Positions 46,297-56,900 are shown, numbered from the stretch's first letter. The stretch: DNA of 64,000 bases from Plesiocystis pacifica SIR-1 (GCF_000170895.1 NZ_ABCS01000020.1:62001-126000), one strand, 5' to 3'. Notes: generated by a model from the sequence alone, not told the origin. Translations and numbers: made by a program.

Positions 46297-47652
46297 TCAC
46301 AGCAAGGGCCCGGTGCAGTAGCCCGGGTTGCCGAAGGTCTCGACGTCGGTCTGGCCCATGGCGTGGCACAAGGTGATGAGCAGATCGTTGTTCGTCCGCC
46401 CCCCGTGCTCGGCGTGCTTGGGCGAGCCCGTGAAGCTGCCGTAGCGCAGGTACCGGCCCGTCTCGAAGTAGCCGCCGCAGCGACCTCCGAGCACGACGGG
46501 GATGTTGCGGCTGCCGTGCGCGGTGCTCTCGCAGATCGCCGAGGCCCAGACCACGACGGTGTTGTCGAGCATGCTCCCGTCGCCCTCGGGGACGGCGGCG
46601 AGGCGATCGAGGAGGGCGACGAACTGTTCGGCGTAGAAGGTGTGGATCTGGCGGCGCTGGCTCATGTAGGGCTCCTCCTTGCGGTGCGAGAGCCAGTGCG
46701 CGTTGTCGACGTGGCCGAAGCCCGAGAACACCGGGCCGCCGGCTTCGCGGCACCACATGATCGAGGCGACGCGGGTGAGGTCGCAGGCGAAGGCCGCGGT
46801 CAGCAGGTCCATCTGCAGGGCGCCGATCGCCGCGTAGTTGGGGTCGTTGAGGGCGAGCTCGGCGGGCATCGAGGGGATGGCGCAGTCGAGGCCGACGGAG
46901 TTCTCGATCCGCGCCTCGATCGCGCGCAGGTTGTCGAGGTGCTGCTCGAGCTTGTGTTGGTCGGCGCCGGACAGCTTCCCGCCGAGGGTCTCGAGCTCGG
47001 CCTCGACCCCGGCGATGACGCCGAGCCGAGCTTCGCGCTGCTCCGCGAGGGCGAGGGGGTCGAGCTCGGCGTCGGCGAACAGGCGGTCGAAGACGTTGAA
47101 GGGGTCGCTGTCGATGGACAGGGGCTCGGCGGGGCCGGTGTAGCTCATGCGCGAGCGCACCGTCGCGTTGTTGGTCACGCGCACGCCGAGCTCGAGGCTC
47201 TTGAACGGGGTCTGGCCCTCGAGGCGGTTGGCGATGAGCTGGTCGACGGAGATGCCGTTGGCCCAGCCCGAGGGGACGTCGTGCATGTCGCCCTCTTGCA
47301 GCTCGGTCCCGGTCCACAGCGTGCCGATGCCCGAGTGGCCGGCGCCCGGCCCCGAGTAGATGGCCACGTTGTCGACGCCGTCGAGGACGATCACGTCCTG
47401 CTTGCGGCTGGCGAGGGGCGCGAGCATGGGGCTGAGGGACCAGTCGTGCTCCGTGCCCGCGCACCGCCACTCGTCGAAGATGGTGCCGTTGGGGGTGTGG
47501 AACAGGACCAGGCGCCGGGGGAAGCTGCCGGGCCGGGCCTCGCCCTCCAGCAGGGGGACGAAGGGGGCGAGGGCCCCGGCGGCAGCGCCCAGACCGAGGG
47601 CGGCGAGGAAGGAGCGGCGGCTGTGTGGGGGGGCGAAGCGGCGCGGTGACAT
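46297..47652 (-). CDS. DUF1552 Tat-exported protein
   Basis: 451 residues; the ATG shares one base with the stop of the DUF1592 gene (TGATG). Tat signal SRRSFLAALGLGAAAGALAP. Family motifs: RLVLFHTPNGTIFDEWRCAG, DVIVLDGVDN, GAGHSGIGTLWTGTEL, ISVDQLIANRL, TPFKSLELGVRV, and near the end AHWLSHRKEE, NTVVVWASAICESTAHGSRN and GGRTNNDLLITLCHAMG. DUF1552 proteins recall the DUF1501/sulfatase-like alkaline-phosphatase superfamily, but their activity is unknown. DUF1552 and DUF1592/1588 genes occur side by side in many planctomycetes and myxobacteria, so the pair forms a conserved exported module. Confidence 0.9.
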   Translation of the reverse strand: MSPRRFAPPHSRRSFLAALGLGAAAGALAPFVPLLEGEARPGSFPRRLVLFHTPNGTIFDEWRCAGTEHDWSLSPMLAPLASRKQDVIVLDGVDNVAIYSGPGAGHSGIGTLWTGTELQEGDMHDVPSGWANGISVDQLIANRLEGQTPFKSLELGVRVTNNATVRSRMSYTGPAEPLSIDSDPFNVFDRLFADAELDPLALAEQREARLGVIAGVEAELETLGGKLSGADQHKLEQHLDNLRAIEARIENSVGLDCAIPSMPAELALNDPNYAAIGALQMDLLTAAFACDLTRVASIMWCREAGGPVFSGFGHVDNAHWLSHRKEEPYMSQRRQIHTFYAEQFVALLDRLAAVPEGDGSMLDNTVVVWASAICESTAHGSRNIPVVLGGRCGGYFETGRYLRYGSFTGSPKHAEHGGRTNNDLLITLCHAMGQTDVETFGNPGYCTGPLL

Positions 47653-49364
47653 CAGTTGGACTCCTCGGGCAGGGGGCGGGGGCGGCGGAGGCGGAAGGAC
47701 TCGGAGGTGGCGACGGCGAGCATCAGGGCTTCGACGGTGTCGTCCGACGCGGCGAACGCTTCCTCGAGCGCCGCGAGGGTGCAGTCGTCTTCGGCCGCGA
47801 GCGGGCGGACCAGGGCGAAGCGCAGGTACTGGCGGACGAAGCAGGCCCGGACCTGGTCGCTGTCGGACAGGCGCTCGGACAGCTCGATGGCGCCGTAGAA
47901 GCTGCCGTCGAGGTCCTCGGTGTTGGTGAGCTCGCCGCTCGCGTCCACGGCCAGGTTGCCGTCGACGGTCCGGTAGCGCCCGGCCCCGTCGTAGTGCTCG
48001 AAGGCGAAGCCGATGGGGTCCATGAGGGTGTGGCAGGAGGCGCAGCCCGCCTCGGAGGAGTGCATGGCGAAGCGCTCGCGCACGGACAGGTCGGGGTCGA
48101 GGGCCGGGGGCGTGTCGTCGACGTCCGGCGGCGGATCGGGGATGGGCTGGCACAGCAGCGCCTCGCGGACGAAGCGGCCGCGCTGGACCGGCGCGGTCTG
48201 GTTGAAGTGCCCGTGCATCGCCATGACCCCGGCGCGGGTCAGCAGCCCGGCCCGCTCGTCGCCGGGCAGGTCCACGCGGTGCAGGCCGTCGTCGCCGGCC
48301 GGATCGGGGGGGAGCTCGACGCCGTAGTAGGACGCGAGCGGGGCGTCGACGAAGGCGCGGGGATCTTCGAGCAGGCCGGCCATGGAGCCCCCGTCGTCGT
48401 GGATGATCGCGGCGGCGAAGCGACCCAGGCCCTCGCGCATGGCCGGGGCGAGGCTGGGGTCGTAGGCCGGGAAGCTCTCGGACGACTTGTCGGGGAACTC
48501 GCCCTCGAGGCCCATCCATTGGCGGTACATGGCCGCGCTCCCGCGCGCCGCTCGGGGGTCGTCGAGCATGCGCTCGACCTGGGCCTCGAGCCCCGCGGGC
48601 TCGTCGAGCTCGCCGTGCTCGGCGGCGTCGAGGAGGGCGTCGTCGGGGATCGAGCGCCACAGGAAGAAGGACAGGCGCGCGGCGAGGGAGAAGGCGTCGA
48701 GGCGCAGGGCCTCGCTCGGTCCGGTCCCGGGCTCCACCCCGAGCTCCACCCCGATCTCCACGTGGTAGAGGAAGTGCGGGCTCTCGAGGGCGGCGGTGGT
48801 CACGAGCTCGAGGCCCCGGCTGGGTCCGCCCTGGGCCACGCCGAGTTCGTAGAGCCCGCGCAGCTGGGTGCGCTGCGCGTCGCTGAGCGGGCGGCGGTAG
48901 GCCCTGCGCCCGAGCACCTCGATGAAGGCGTCGGCGCACGCGTCGGGCTCGTCGATGCCCTCGGCGGCGCAGTCGAGCACGCGCTCGGGCTGCTCGGCGA
49001 CGGCGGCCGCGATCGCCTCGGCCTGATCCATGTAGGCCTCGAGCTCGAGCTCGGAGGGGGGCGCGTCGAGGTTGGCGGAGAAGGGCCCGAGCAGCTCGTC
49101 GTCGGGGAGCTCGTCGAGGGGGACCTCGATCTCGAACAGGTCGCGGACGGCGTGGCTGTACTCGAGCCGGGTCAGCCGGGCCATGGCCCCGGGGCCGAGC
49201 TCGGTGACGCCCGCCTCGCAGCTGGGCTCGCCCTCGTCTTCGCCGCCGGTCGAGGCGTGGCCGCCCGTGTCCGATTCGGCCCGTTCACCGGGGTCGGTCG
49301 CAACCCCGACGTAGCAACCTGCGCCGAGCAGGGCGCACAGAGTCCAGCAGCGTGAAGTGTCCAC
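47652..49364 (-). CDS. DUF1592/DUF1588-family exported protein
   Basis: 570 residues; GTG start with an in-frame TAG only two codons upstream, which fixes the start region. A short hydrophobic N-terminus with Cys 17 (LCALLGAGCYVG) may be a lipobox. The order of modules fits the PSD-like DUF1587/1595/1592/1588/1585 family: ARLTRLEYSHAVRDLFEIEV, RAYRRPLSDAQRTQLRGLYE, LESPHFLYHVEIG, LAARLSFFLWRSIPDDALLD, HFNQTAPVQRGRFVREALLC, the CASCHTLMDPIGFAFEHYD motif, and a final DUF1585-like AVATSESFRLRRP. The CASCH looks like a haem c site (CxxCH) but in this family it need not bind haem. Coupled to the DUF1552 gene downstream. Confidence 0.9.
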   Translation of the reverse strand: MDTSRCWTLCALLGAGCYVGVATDPGERAESDTGGHASTGGEDEGEPSCEAGVTELGPGAMARLTRLEYSHAVRDLFEIEVPLDELPDDELLGPFSANLDAPPSELELEAYMDQAEAIAAAVAEQPERVLDCAAEGIDEPDACADAFIEVLGRRAYRRPLSDAQRTQLRGLYELGVAQGGPSRGLELVTTAALESPHFLYHVEIGVELGVEPGTGPSEALRLDAFSLAARLSFFLWRSIPDDALLDAAEHGELDEPAGLEAQVERMLDDPRAARGSAAMYRQWMGLEGEFPDKSSESFPAYDPSLAPAMREGLGRFAAAIIHDDGGSMAGLLEDPRAFVDAPLASYYGVELPPDPAGDDGLHRVDLPGDERAGLLTRAGVMAMHGHFNQTAPVQRGRFVREALLCQPIPDPPPDVDDTPPALDPDLSVRERFAMHSSEAGCASCHTLMDPIGFAFEHYDGAGRYRTVDGNLAVDASGELTNTEDLDGSFYGAIELSERLSDSDQVRACFVRQYLRFALVRPLAAEDDCTLAALEEAFAASDDTVEALMLAVATSESFRLRRPRPLPEESN

Positions 49365-49407
49365 GCTCTAGACATGTCGCGGGCGGCGATCTGGTTCCCG
49401 AGCGCGA

Positions 49408-52233
49408 TCAGCGGGGGCCCCCACGAGCCCGCGACAGGCCGGCTCGAGCTCGGGCGAGGCCCTCTTGGGGCGCGCCGGGGGTGCCGAGGTAGATGGCCTC
49501 GGCCTCGGCGTAGGCTCGCTCGGCGGCGCTCCAATTGGTCCGCGCCAGGTGCACGTCGCCGAGATCCACGAGGGTCTGAGCCAGGGCTGGACTGCGCGCA
49601 TCGAGGACCTCGCGCTGGCTGCGGAGCGCCGACTGGAGGAGGCCGAGGGCGGCCTCGGTCTCACCTTCGCGCAGGCGGTAGCGCCCCAACAGCGCCTCGT
49701 ACTCGGGGTACTTCAGCTCCGACTCGTGGCCGTCGGCGCGCTCGTCTTCGAAGATCCGCAGGGCTCGCTCGAGCCGGGCGCAGGCCTTCGCCAGGTCGCC
49801 CCCAGCGGCGTGGCCCTTGGCCTCTCCGGCCAGGAAGATCGCCAGCGTGCGCCGGTCGACCCCGGGGTGGCCGTCGACGATCTCCGAGGCGCGGCGGAGG
49901 TGCTCGAGGCCGAGCTCGGGCTCGCCGCGCGCGACCAGGAAGTCGCCCAGGGCGTGGTGGCTGGTCGCGGTGTCGGGGTGCTCGGGGCCGAAGCCGCGGG
50001 TGCGCACCTCGACGGAGCGGGTCAGCAGCTCGCGGGCCCGCGCGTCGTTGCCACGCTTGGCCTCGAGAGTACCGAGGTTGGTCAGCATGTAGCCGAGCCC
50101 AGGATGGCCGGGCCCGAGGGCGCGCTCGCGGATCTCGAGGCTCCGGCCGATGAACTCGGCGGCGTGGCCGTAGTCCTCGCGCAGGAAGTAGACCCCGCCG
50201 AGGTTGTTGAGGACGACGGCGAGGTCGGGGTGGTGGGGGTCGAGGTTGGCCTCGTAGAGCTCGAGGGTCCGCCGGAAGTGGCGCTCGGCGAGGTCGAACT
50301 CGCCCTCGGTCAGCGCCAGCACGCCCCACGAGAGGGCGATGCGGGCCTCCCACGAGCCCTCCGGATCGCCAGCGTGCTTCGCCGCGACGCCGGCGTGGCG
50401 CATCCAGTCTCGAAAGCCGTCGTAGTCGGCGGTCTCCATCTGCGCGGCGCCGAGCTCGAGCGCGGCCTCGGTCGCCAGGGTCCAGCCGCCGCGCTTGGCC
50501 GCGGCGTAGTAGGCCGCTCGCAGGGGGGCGAGGGCCTCCTCGTGGCGACCGGCGTCCATGAAGCTCTGACCCTCGCGCAGGCGGGCCGCCGCGGCGAGGG
50601 TGCCCCAGCCCTGGGTTTCGGCGAGGCCGCGGACCGCTCGAGCCAGGGCGCCCGCCTCGTCGTGCTCGCCGGTGAGGTTCAAAAAGCGCGCCTGGGACAG
50701 GTCGCGGTGGAGGCGGAGCACCTGACCCCGGGCGCCGAGGGCCGGGGCCGAGGGCTGGGCCGCGAGGGTCATGGGGTCCACGCAGCTCGCGCTCGGGCTC
50801 AGGGTCGAGCTCAGCTCGAGGGCTCGATCGACGCTCTGCTTGCCCCCGCGGCCGAGCTCGATGAGCAGGGCCTCGAGCTCGATGCGGCGCCGCTCGAGGC
50901 ACCAGTTGGCCTTGTCGACCTGCGCGGCGTCCCAGCTCGGCTCGCGCACCGCTCGGTCACAGACGAGGGCGGCGTCGGCTCGCCAGCGGCGGGTGTGGTC
51001 GTCGAGGCGCCGCTCGAGCTGCGCGCCCACCTCGTCGGCGTAGCTGAGCTTCGTGGCGAGCAGGGTGTCGAGGAGCTCGGCGCGGGCGCGCGGGCTCCAG
51101 ACCTCCGCGATGGGATCGCCAGCGGCCTCGCACTGCAGCAGGTGTTGACGCTCGCGCTCGCCCTCGACGAGCAGGGGAGCGGCGACGAGGGCGAGCCCCG
51201 CGGCGAGCAGGGCGACGACGCGTCGACGTCGGCGCCGGCTCTCTCCGGCCTCGAGCGCGTGGCTCAGGGCCTGCATGTCTCGATGGCGGGCGCGCGGGTC
51301 GGGGGCGAGCCCCTGGGCCACGACGGCGCGCAGCCAGGCGGGTACGCGCCGCGCCCTGGCGGGGGGGAGGGCCATGGGCTGCTCGGGGAGCTCGTCGCTC
51401 AGCTTGGGGTAAGGCCGCGCGCCAAACAGGGCCTCGTGGAGGGCGACGCAGAAGCTGAACTGATCGCTCGCTGGGCTGGCGCGTCCGCCCTCGAGCTGCT
51501 CGGGGGCCATGTACGCGGGGGTCCCGACCAGCGCGTTGGTGCGCGTGATCTGGGGGTTGGAGTCCTCTGGGGTCTGGCGCTCGTCGCTGGTCGAGCCGCC
51601 AAAGAGGTGCTCGGGCCCGGCGACCAGCCCAAAGTCCATCACGCGGGCGACCCCGTCCGTGTCGATCATGACGTTCTCGGGCTTGAAGTCGCGGTGGACC
51701 AGGCCCGCGTCATGGACGGCGGCGAGGGCCCGGGCCGCGGCCTGAAACACGGACAGGATCGCCCGCCAGCTGCGGGGCTTTGGCCCGGCCCGGCCCAACC
51801 ACTCGCGCATGGTCTGACCCTCGACGAACTCCATGGCTACGAACAGCCGCCCGCCGTGGACGCCGACGTCGTAGACGGTCACGACGTTGGGGTGCTTGAG
51901 CTTGGCGAGGGCCTGGGCCTCGCGCTCGAGCCTGTGCGCGGCGCGTGGGCTGGGCCGGTCACGGTGGCGGAGCAGCTTGAGCGCGACCTGGCGATCGAGG
52001 CGCGGGTCGTAGGCCCGATAGACGACCCCGCCGCTCCCGCTCCCCCGGCGCTCGAGCAAGACGTAGCGCCCGCGCAGGATGCTCGGGGCCTGCTGGCCGA
52101 ACAGGCGGGCCTCGAGGCGCGCGAGGGCCTCGTCCTCCTCGGAGCTCGGGCCGAGGGCGAGCGTTCGCAAGTGCCGGTCGAAGGCGTCCGGGGAGCGCTC
52201 GGAGCTCGGGGGAGATGTCGCGCCAGGGTCCAT
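49408..52233 (-). CDS. Ser/Thr protein kinase with TPR extension
   Basis: 941 residues, ATG start. Kinase domain at about 57-320: Gly loop RGSGSGGVVYRA (63-74), catalytic Lys 86 in VALKLL, HRDFKPEN at 180-187, DFG at 200-202, GTPAYMAPEQLEGG. A basic segment and single TM helix (VVALLAAGLALVAAPLLV, about 338-355) separate it from roughly 550 residues of TPR/Kelch-like helix pairs outside the cytoplasm (EFDLAERHFRRTLELYEANL; DYGHAAEFIGRSLEIRERAL; NDARARELLTRSVEVRTRGF). The helix pairs follow the kinesin-light-chain TPR_12 pattern. Typical of myxobacterial eukaryote-like kinases. It lies 7 bp after the propeller lipoprotein gene and 43 bp before DUF1592. Confidence 0.92.
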   Translation of the reverse strand: MDPGATSPPSSERSPDAFDRHLRTLALGPSSEEDEALARLEARLFGQQAPSILRGRYVLLERRGSGSGGVVYRAYDPRLDRQVALKLLRHRDRPSPRAAHRLEREAQALAKLKHPNVVTVYDVGVHGGRLFVAMEFVEGQTMREWLGRAGPKPRSWRAILSVFQAAARALAAVHDAGLVHRDFKPENVMIDTDGVARVMDFGLVAGPEHLFGGSTSDERQTPEDSNPQITRTNALVGTPAYMAPEQLEGGRASPASDQFSFCVALHEALFGARPYPKLSDELPEQPMALPPARARRVPAWLRAVVAQGLAPDPRARHRDMQALSHALEAGESRRRRRRVVALLAAGLALVAAPLLVEGERERQHLLQCEAAGDPIAEVWSPRARAELLDTLLATKLSYADEVGAQLERRLDDHTRRWRADAALVCDRAVREPSWDAAQVDKANWCLERRRIELEALLIELGRGGKQSVDRALELSSTLSPSASCVDPMTLAAQPSAPALGARGQVLRLHRDLSQARFLNLTGEHDEAGALARAVRGLAETQGWGTLAAAARLREGQSFMDAGRHEEALAPLRAAYYAAAKRGGWTLATEAALELGAAQMETADYDGFRDWMRHAGVAAKHAGDPEGSWEARIALSWGVLALTEGEFDLAERHFRRTLELYEANLDPHHPDLAVVLNNLGGVYFLREDYGHAAEFIGRSLEIRERALGPGHPGLGYMLTNLGTLEAKRGNDARARELLTRSVEVRTRGFGPEHPDTATSHHALGDFLVARGEPELGLEHLRRASEIVDGHPGVDRRTLAIFLAGEAKGHAAGGDLAKACARLERALRIFEDERADGHESELKYPEYEALLGRYRLREGETEAALGLLQSALRSQREVLDARSPALAQTLVDLGDVHLARTNWSAAERAYAEAEAIYLGTPGAPQEGLARARAGLSRARGGPR

Positions 52234-52240
52234 CTCGACG

Positions 52241-53680
52241 CTAGCCCGCCGCCGCGCTGTCCAGGGAAAAGCCGGTCATGTCGCTGTAGGTGTAGGCGCC
52301 CACGAGGCCCTCGACGGTCTCGATGGAGTGGTCGATGGGATCGACGCGGTAGGCCCGGGAGCCGTCGCGCGGGATGGTCCACACGTAGCCGTCGAAGTCG
52401 ACGGCGACGCCCCACTGCATGCCCTCGGGCATGGCGATGCTGTCGAGCACCGCGAGGCTCTCGGTATCGACCCCGTAGAGGGTGTCGTCCACGGCCTTCC
52501 ACAGCACCCCCTCGGAGTCGACCATGCAGCCGCCGGTGTGGCCGTAAAAGCCGTTCCAGTCCTCGACCAGCGCGGTCGTGAAGGCCTCGGTCACGGGGTC
52601 GAAGCGCGAGATCTCGCGGTTGCACAGGTACACGTGATCGTCGTGGTAGGCGATGCCGTAGGTGTGGATCGGCTCTTGCCAGGTCGAGACCTCGAGGGTG
52701 TCGTGGTCGACCCGGGTCAGGTCCTTGGCGTAGATCTGGGCGAGCCACAGGTTGTTCTCGCCGTCGACGACCGCGCCGTAGGGGCCGACGTTGAGGGACA
52801 TCTCCATGTCGGGGAGCGGGACGGTGTCTTCGATGAGCCCGGTCTCCCCGTCGAGGCGCAGGACCTCGGCGCTGCCCGAGGTCCCGAAGTCGGCCCCAAC
52901 CCAGACCTTGGCGCCGGTCCACTCGCAGGTCTCGGGGTCCCACTCGCCTGCGGTCCAGGCGAGGGCGCGGATGCTCGCGTGCGCCGTCGGGGTGTGCCAG
53001 CCGCGGCACTCCTCCTGGTCCCAGTCGAGGATGTCCGCCGCGCCTGAAGAGGTCTGCACGCCCGGGGTCCCGTTGGTGTCCTCGCAGTCCGCGGCGTCGA
53101 AGCGGACCATGGTCACGCCGCCCGTGCGCGCGGCGACGACCGCGTCTCCGGCGCGGTTGACCGAGGTCCGCGAGGGGCTCCCGCCGTGGTCGGGCCGGAC
53201 CCAGTAGCGGCCGACCTCGACCAGGGTCTGGGTGTCGATCTTCGACACGCTGCCCTGCGCCGAGTTGGCGATCCAGATCATCGATTGGCTGAGGCTGCCT
53301 CCGCCGCCGCCGCAGTCTGGGGGGATGTCGTGGCCGAACAGGTCCCACTTCACGCCGCCCTCGTCGAGCTCGCTGGCGTCGTCCGAGGTGCCCGTCGTCG
53401 CCTCTCCGGTGTCTGCGTCGCCCGAACCATCGGCGCCCTCGCTGCCGGTCACGCCCGCGTCGGTGCTGGCTTCGTCGAGGCCCTCGTTGGTCGCTTCGCT
53501 CTCGCCCACGTCGAGCACGCCCAGGGAGAAGCTGTCCTCGGGAGGCTCTCCGGAGCACCCCGCCAGGCCTGCGCCGATGATCGCCGCCAGGGCGGGCCGT
53601 CGCGCGCTGTTCAACGCTGTTTGTGAACGCGCTTGCGCGGGAGCGGGGGGACAGAGCTTGCGTACGACACGGGACACCAC
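52241..53680 (-). CDS. Beta-propeller lipoprotein (virginiamycin B lyase/NHL-like)
   Basis: 479 residues. The GTG at 53680 has GGAG 5 bases upstream. A basic n-region and ARRPALAAIIGAGLAGC form a lipoprotein signal. A Ser/Thr/Asp/Glu linker runs to about residue 110. The mature part repeats about 45-residue blades: IWIANSAQGSVSKIDTQTLV, AGDAVVAARTGGVTMVRFD, NVGPYGAVVDGENNLWLAQI, VWTIPRDGSRAYRVDPID, typical of six-bladed Vgb/SMP-30-type propellers. No catalytic residues are assignable. It heads the five-gene run that continues with the Ser/Thr kinase and may present a ligand to that kinase's periplasmic TPR part (inference). Confidence 0.82.
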   Translation of the reverse strand: MVSRVVRKLCPPAPAQARSQTALNSARRPALAAIIGAGLAGCSGEPPEDSFSLGVLDVGESEATNEGLDEASTDAGVTGSEGADGSGDADTGEATTGTSDDASELDEGGVKWDLFGHDIPPDCGGGGGSLSQSMIWIANSAQGSVSKIDTQTLVEVGRYWVRPDHGGSPSRTSVNRAGDAVVAARTGGVTMVRFDAADCEDTNGTPGVQTSSGAADILDWDQEECRGWHTPTAHASIRALAWTAGEWDPETCEWTGAKVWVGADFGTSGSAEVLRLDGETGLIEDTVPLPDMEMSLNVGPYGAVVDGENNLWLAQIYAKDLTRVDHDTLEVSTWQEPIHTYGIAYHDDHVYLCNREISRFDPVTEAFTTALVEDWNGFYGHTGGCMVDSEGVLWKAVDDTLYGVDTESLAVLDSIAMPEGMQWGVAVDFDGYVWTIPRDGSRAYRVDPIDHSIETVEGLVGAYTYSDMTGFSLDSAAAG

Positions 53681-53740
53681 GCAATCTCCATTGCGGTTGT
53701 CCCCGCTTGGTTCCCACCGGCACGTAGTGATCGCGCAATT

Positions 53741-53763
53741 GCACCACAGTGCGTGCGTGGTGC
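53741..53763. promoter_or_regulatory. Inverted repeat in the gap between the giant kinase and the propeller gene
   Basis: GCACCAC (53741-53747) and GTGGTGC (53757-53763) form a 7-bp stem. The 234-bp gap 53681-53914 must carry the promoter of the propeller-kinase operon on the minus strand; otherwise I see nothing coding in it. Confidence 0.3.
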
Positions 53764-53914
53764 GCTCTGGCGACTGGTTGGTCGAGGCGAGGGACGCGGG
53801 GCGCGGCTGATGGACAGATGCTCCTCGACCGCCGTTCCGTGACGCCCGGGTGCCCCGCAGCAGCCCGGCTCCGGAGCGGTCTACGCGTAGGGGAGCGTGT
53901 GAAGGCCGCGGCTC

Positions 53915-56900
53915 TCAGGCGACGGGCAGGTCGAGGTAAAAGCGCGTCCCGGCGCCGGGGGCCGTGTCCACGCTCAGCTCGCCGCCGTGGTCCTTGGCGA
54001 TGCCGTGGGACACGGACAGGCCCAGGCCGGTGCCCTGGTCCCGGCCCTTGGTGGTGAAGAAGGGGTCGAAGATGTGCGGCAGGACCTCGGCGGGGATGCC
54101 CGGGCCGCTGTCTTCGACGATCATCCGGACCCTGTCCTCGCCGAGGCGCTCGGCCTTGAGCTCGATGCGCTTGCGCTCGTCGTAGCCCGGGTAGACCTCG
54201 TTGAGGGCGTCGCGGGCGTTGGTCACCAGGTTCATGACGATCTGCTGGATCTGCTGGATGCGGCAGCGGACCTGGGGGAGGTCGTGGGGGAGGACGAGCT
54301 CGATGGTGACCTGGTCCCGGCGCAGCACGGACTTGATGAGCATCAAGGTCGCGCTGTAGATGGCGTCGACGGTCGCCGGCTCGAACTGCTGGTCGGTGTC
54401 CTGGCGCGAGAAGGACAGCAGGTTGCGGACGATGGCGGCGACGCGGTTGGCCTCGGCGGTGATCTCCTCGGTGAACTCGCGGACGATGCCGGCGTCCTCG
54501 ACGTTGACGTGGATGAGCTCGGAGTAGTTGAGGATGCCCTGGACGGGGTTGTTGATCTCGTGGGCGACGCCGCTGGCGAGGGTGCCCAGGGACTCGAGGC
54601 GCTGCTGCTGGCGGAGCTTGGCGTCGAGGGCGTCCTTGTCGGCCTCGGCGCGCTTGCGGGCGGTGATGTCCGTGGCCAGGGCGATGGCGTGGCGGCGCTC
54701 GAGCACCATGACCTGGGAGATCGAGGCGTCGTCGGCCTCGGCGGCGCTCTCGTCCTCGTCCTCGCCGGCGACCTCGATGGCGGCCAGGCGGACCGCGAAC
54801 CATCGCGGGGGCTTCTTCTTGGACCGCGCGACCTGGAGCTCGAGCTCGCGGGGGTCGCCGTCGGCGAGCACGGCCCGGACCGCCCCGCGCCAGGCCTCGG
54901 CCGCCTCGTCGCCGAGGCCCGGGGGCTGCACCGGTCGGCGCGCGCCCTTGTCGTCGGGGCTGTCGACGACGAACAGGCCCGGGCGGTTGACGAACTCGAT
55001 GGCGCCGCGCTCGTCGAGCAGGGCGATGATGTCGGGGACCCCGGTGACGAGCGAGCGCCACCGGGCCTCGCCGCGGCGCAGGGCCGAGTAGAGCGTGGCG
55101 TTCTCGAGCGCGGTCGCGGCCTGGCCGGCGATCAGGCGCAGGGACTCGAGCCGATCGGGGGTGAAGCAGTAGGCCGAGAGGCGGTTCTCGAGGGCGAGCA
55201 CGCCGAGCACCCGCCGGCCCTTGAGGATGGGGAGGCCGAGGAGGGAGACGACGCCCTTGCGCACGACGTAGGGGTCCTCGGCGAAGCGCGGGTCCTCGCG
55301 GGCGTCGTCGAGGACCACGGCGTCGCGGGTGCGCTGGACGAAGCGCAGCAAGCTCGGGGGCACGAGGTGGTCGGCCTCGTCGAGGGGGATGGGCCGGGGG
55401 AAGAACTCGCACTCGAGGTCGACCTTGGAGCGGGCGACCACGCCCATGGCGCCCTGGCGCTCGAGCACCAAGGTCGCGTGGTCGGCCCCGGCGTTGGTGA
55501 TCGCGGCCTCGAGCATGTGCGCCACGACCACGTCGACGCTCAGCTCCTGCGAGATGGCCGAGACGCTCTCGAGCACGCTCTCGAGGTCGAGGGCCAGATC
55601 GTTGCCGGAGCTCGAGCCGGTCGCCGAGCTGCCGCGCCAGCGCCCCGAGCTCGCGCCGGATCGTTGGGCGCGGGCGCGGGCGCGGCTGCGGCTGGCCGAA
55701 GCCGAGCTGCTCTCGCTTTGGGTCTGGGTGCGCTGTCCAGCCCGGGTCGGCGGCAAGGTGTGCTCCATGAGCTCGCGGGGGTCGGCGAACTGCTCGGGGT
55801 GAGCCTCGCGCATGGCCTCGAGCTTGAGCTCCGCGCCCCAGGCCGCGTAGAGCTGCCAGGCTCGCTCCCGCGCCCCGCGGGCGTAGACGGACAGGCCCTC
55901 GCGCTCGCCGAGCTCGGCGAGGCGCTCGCAGGCGAGGCCCTCGACCCACCGGCAGCTGCGGGCCTCGGCCTCGGCCCGCGCGCGCTCGAGCAGGTCCATG
56001 GCCCGCCGGCTCCGGCCCTTGACGGCGGCCGCCATGCCGCGGGCCAGGGTCAGGTAGTGGCCGTAGTTCTCGGGGCAGTTCTTGCCCCAGCGCTCGAGGA
56101 TGCTCATCGCGGTCCGCAGCGCCCGGCGCAGGGTCCGGGGCGCGTGGCGGCCGTTGTCGTGGCCGCGCAGGCGGTGCAGCTGCACGCACAGCGCCGTGGC
56201 CAGGGCCGTGCGCGGGATCATCCAGGTCGCGAACATGACCTCCTCGGCGTCGGCGATGATGGGCAGGAGGTTGGTCAGGGCGGCCTCGGGGCGGCCGAGC
56301 AGCAGGTCGGCGATGGCCCGGTTGACGATGGCCGCGAACACCGTGACCCGGGAGCCGTTGCGGGACTCGACGACCTCCGGGGACAGGGCCTCGGTGTCGC
56401 GCAGGGCCTCGAGCTCGTCGCCTTCGCCCTCGCTGCCAGTCAGGACCACGGTCAGGCCGCGGATCATCCACGCGACCAGGGCCATCTCCGCCGAGCCCCA
56501 GCGCTCGAGCTCCTCGCGGGCTTGCTTGGCCTTGCGCCCGAGCACGCGCAGGTGCACGCCGACGTCGAACTCCATGGACAGGCGGAGGCCGGTCATGAAC
56601 CCGGCGTACTCGAAGTCCCCGGCCACGAGGGCGCGGCGGCAGGCGTCGGGCATGCTGGCGATGGCCTGGGGCAGGGGCCGGCTCTGGTGCCACACGAACA
56701 GGTAGGCGGCGGACTCGACCCGGGCGCGGCTCGGGTTCTCGTCCATCTCCTCGCACAGGGCCAGGGCGCGGTCGCACAGGGCCGCGGCCGAGTCCGTGTT
56801 GCGGGCCCCCGCGGTGATGCCGATGGCGACTTGCGAGATGGCCTGGGCCGCGCAGGGGTGGAAGCCGTGGCGCACGAGCAGGCGGGCGCGCAGGCCGACG

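Noticed and set aside
47990..48070. CASCH of the DUF1592 protein as a cytochrome c haem site
   Set aside because: The family has this conserved CxxCH without proven haem, and no other cytochrome features are present, so I do not call it a cytochrome.
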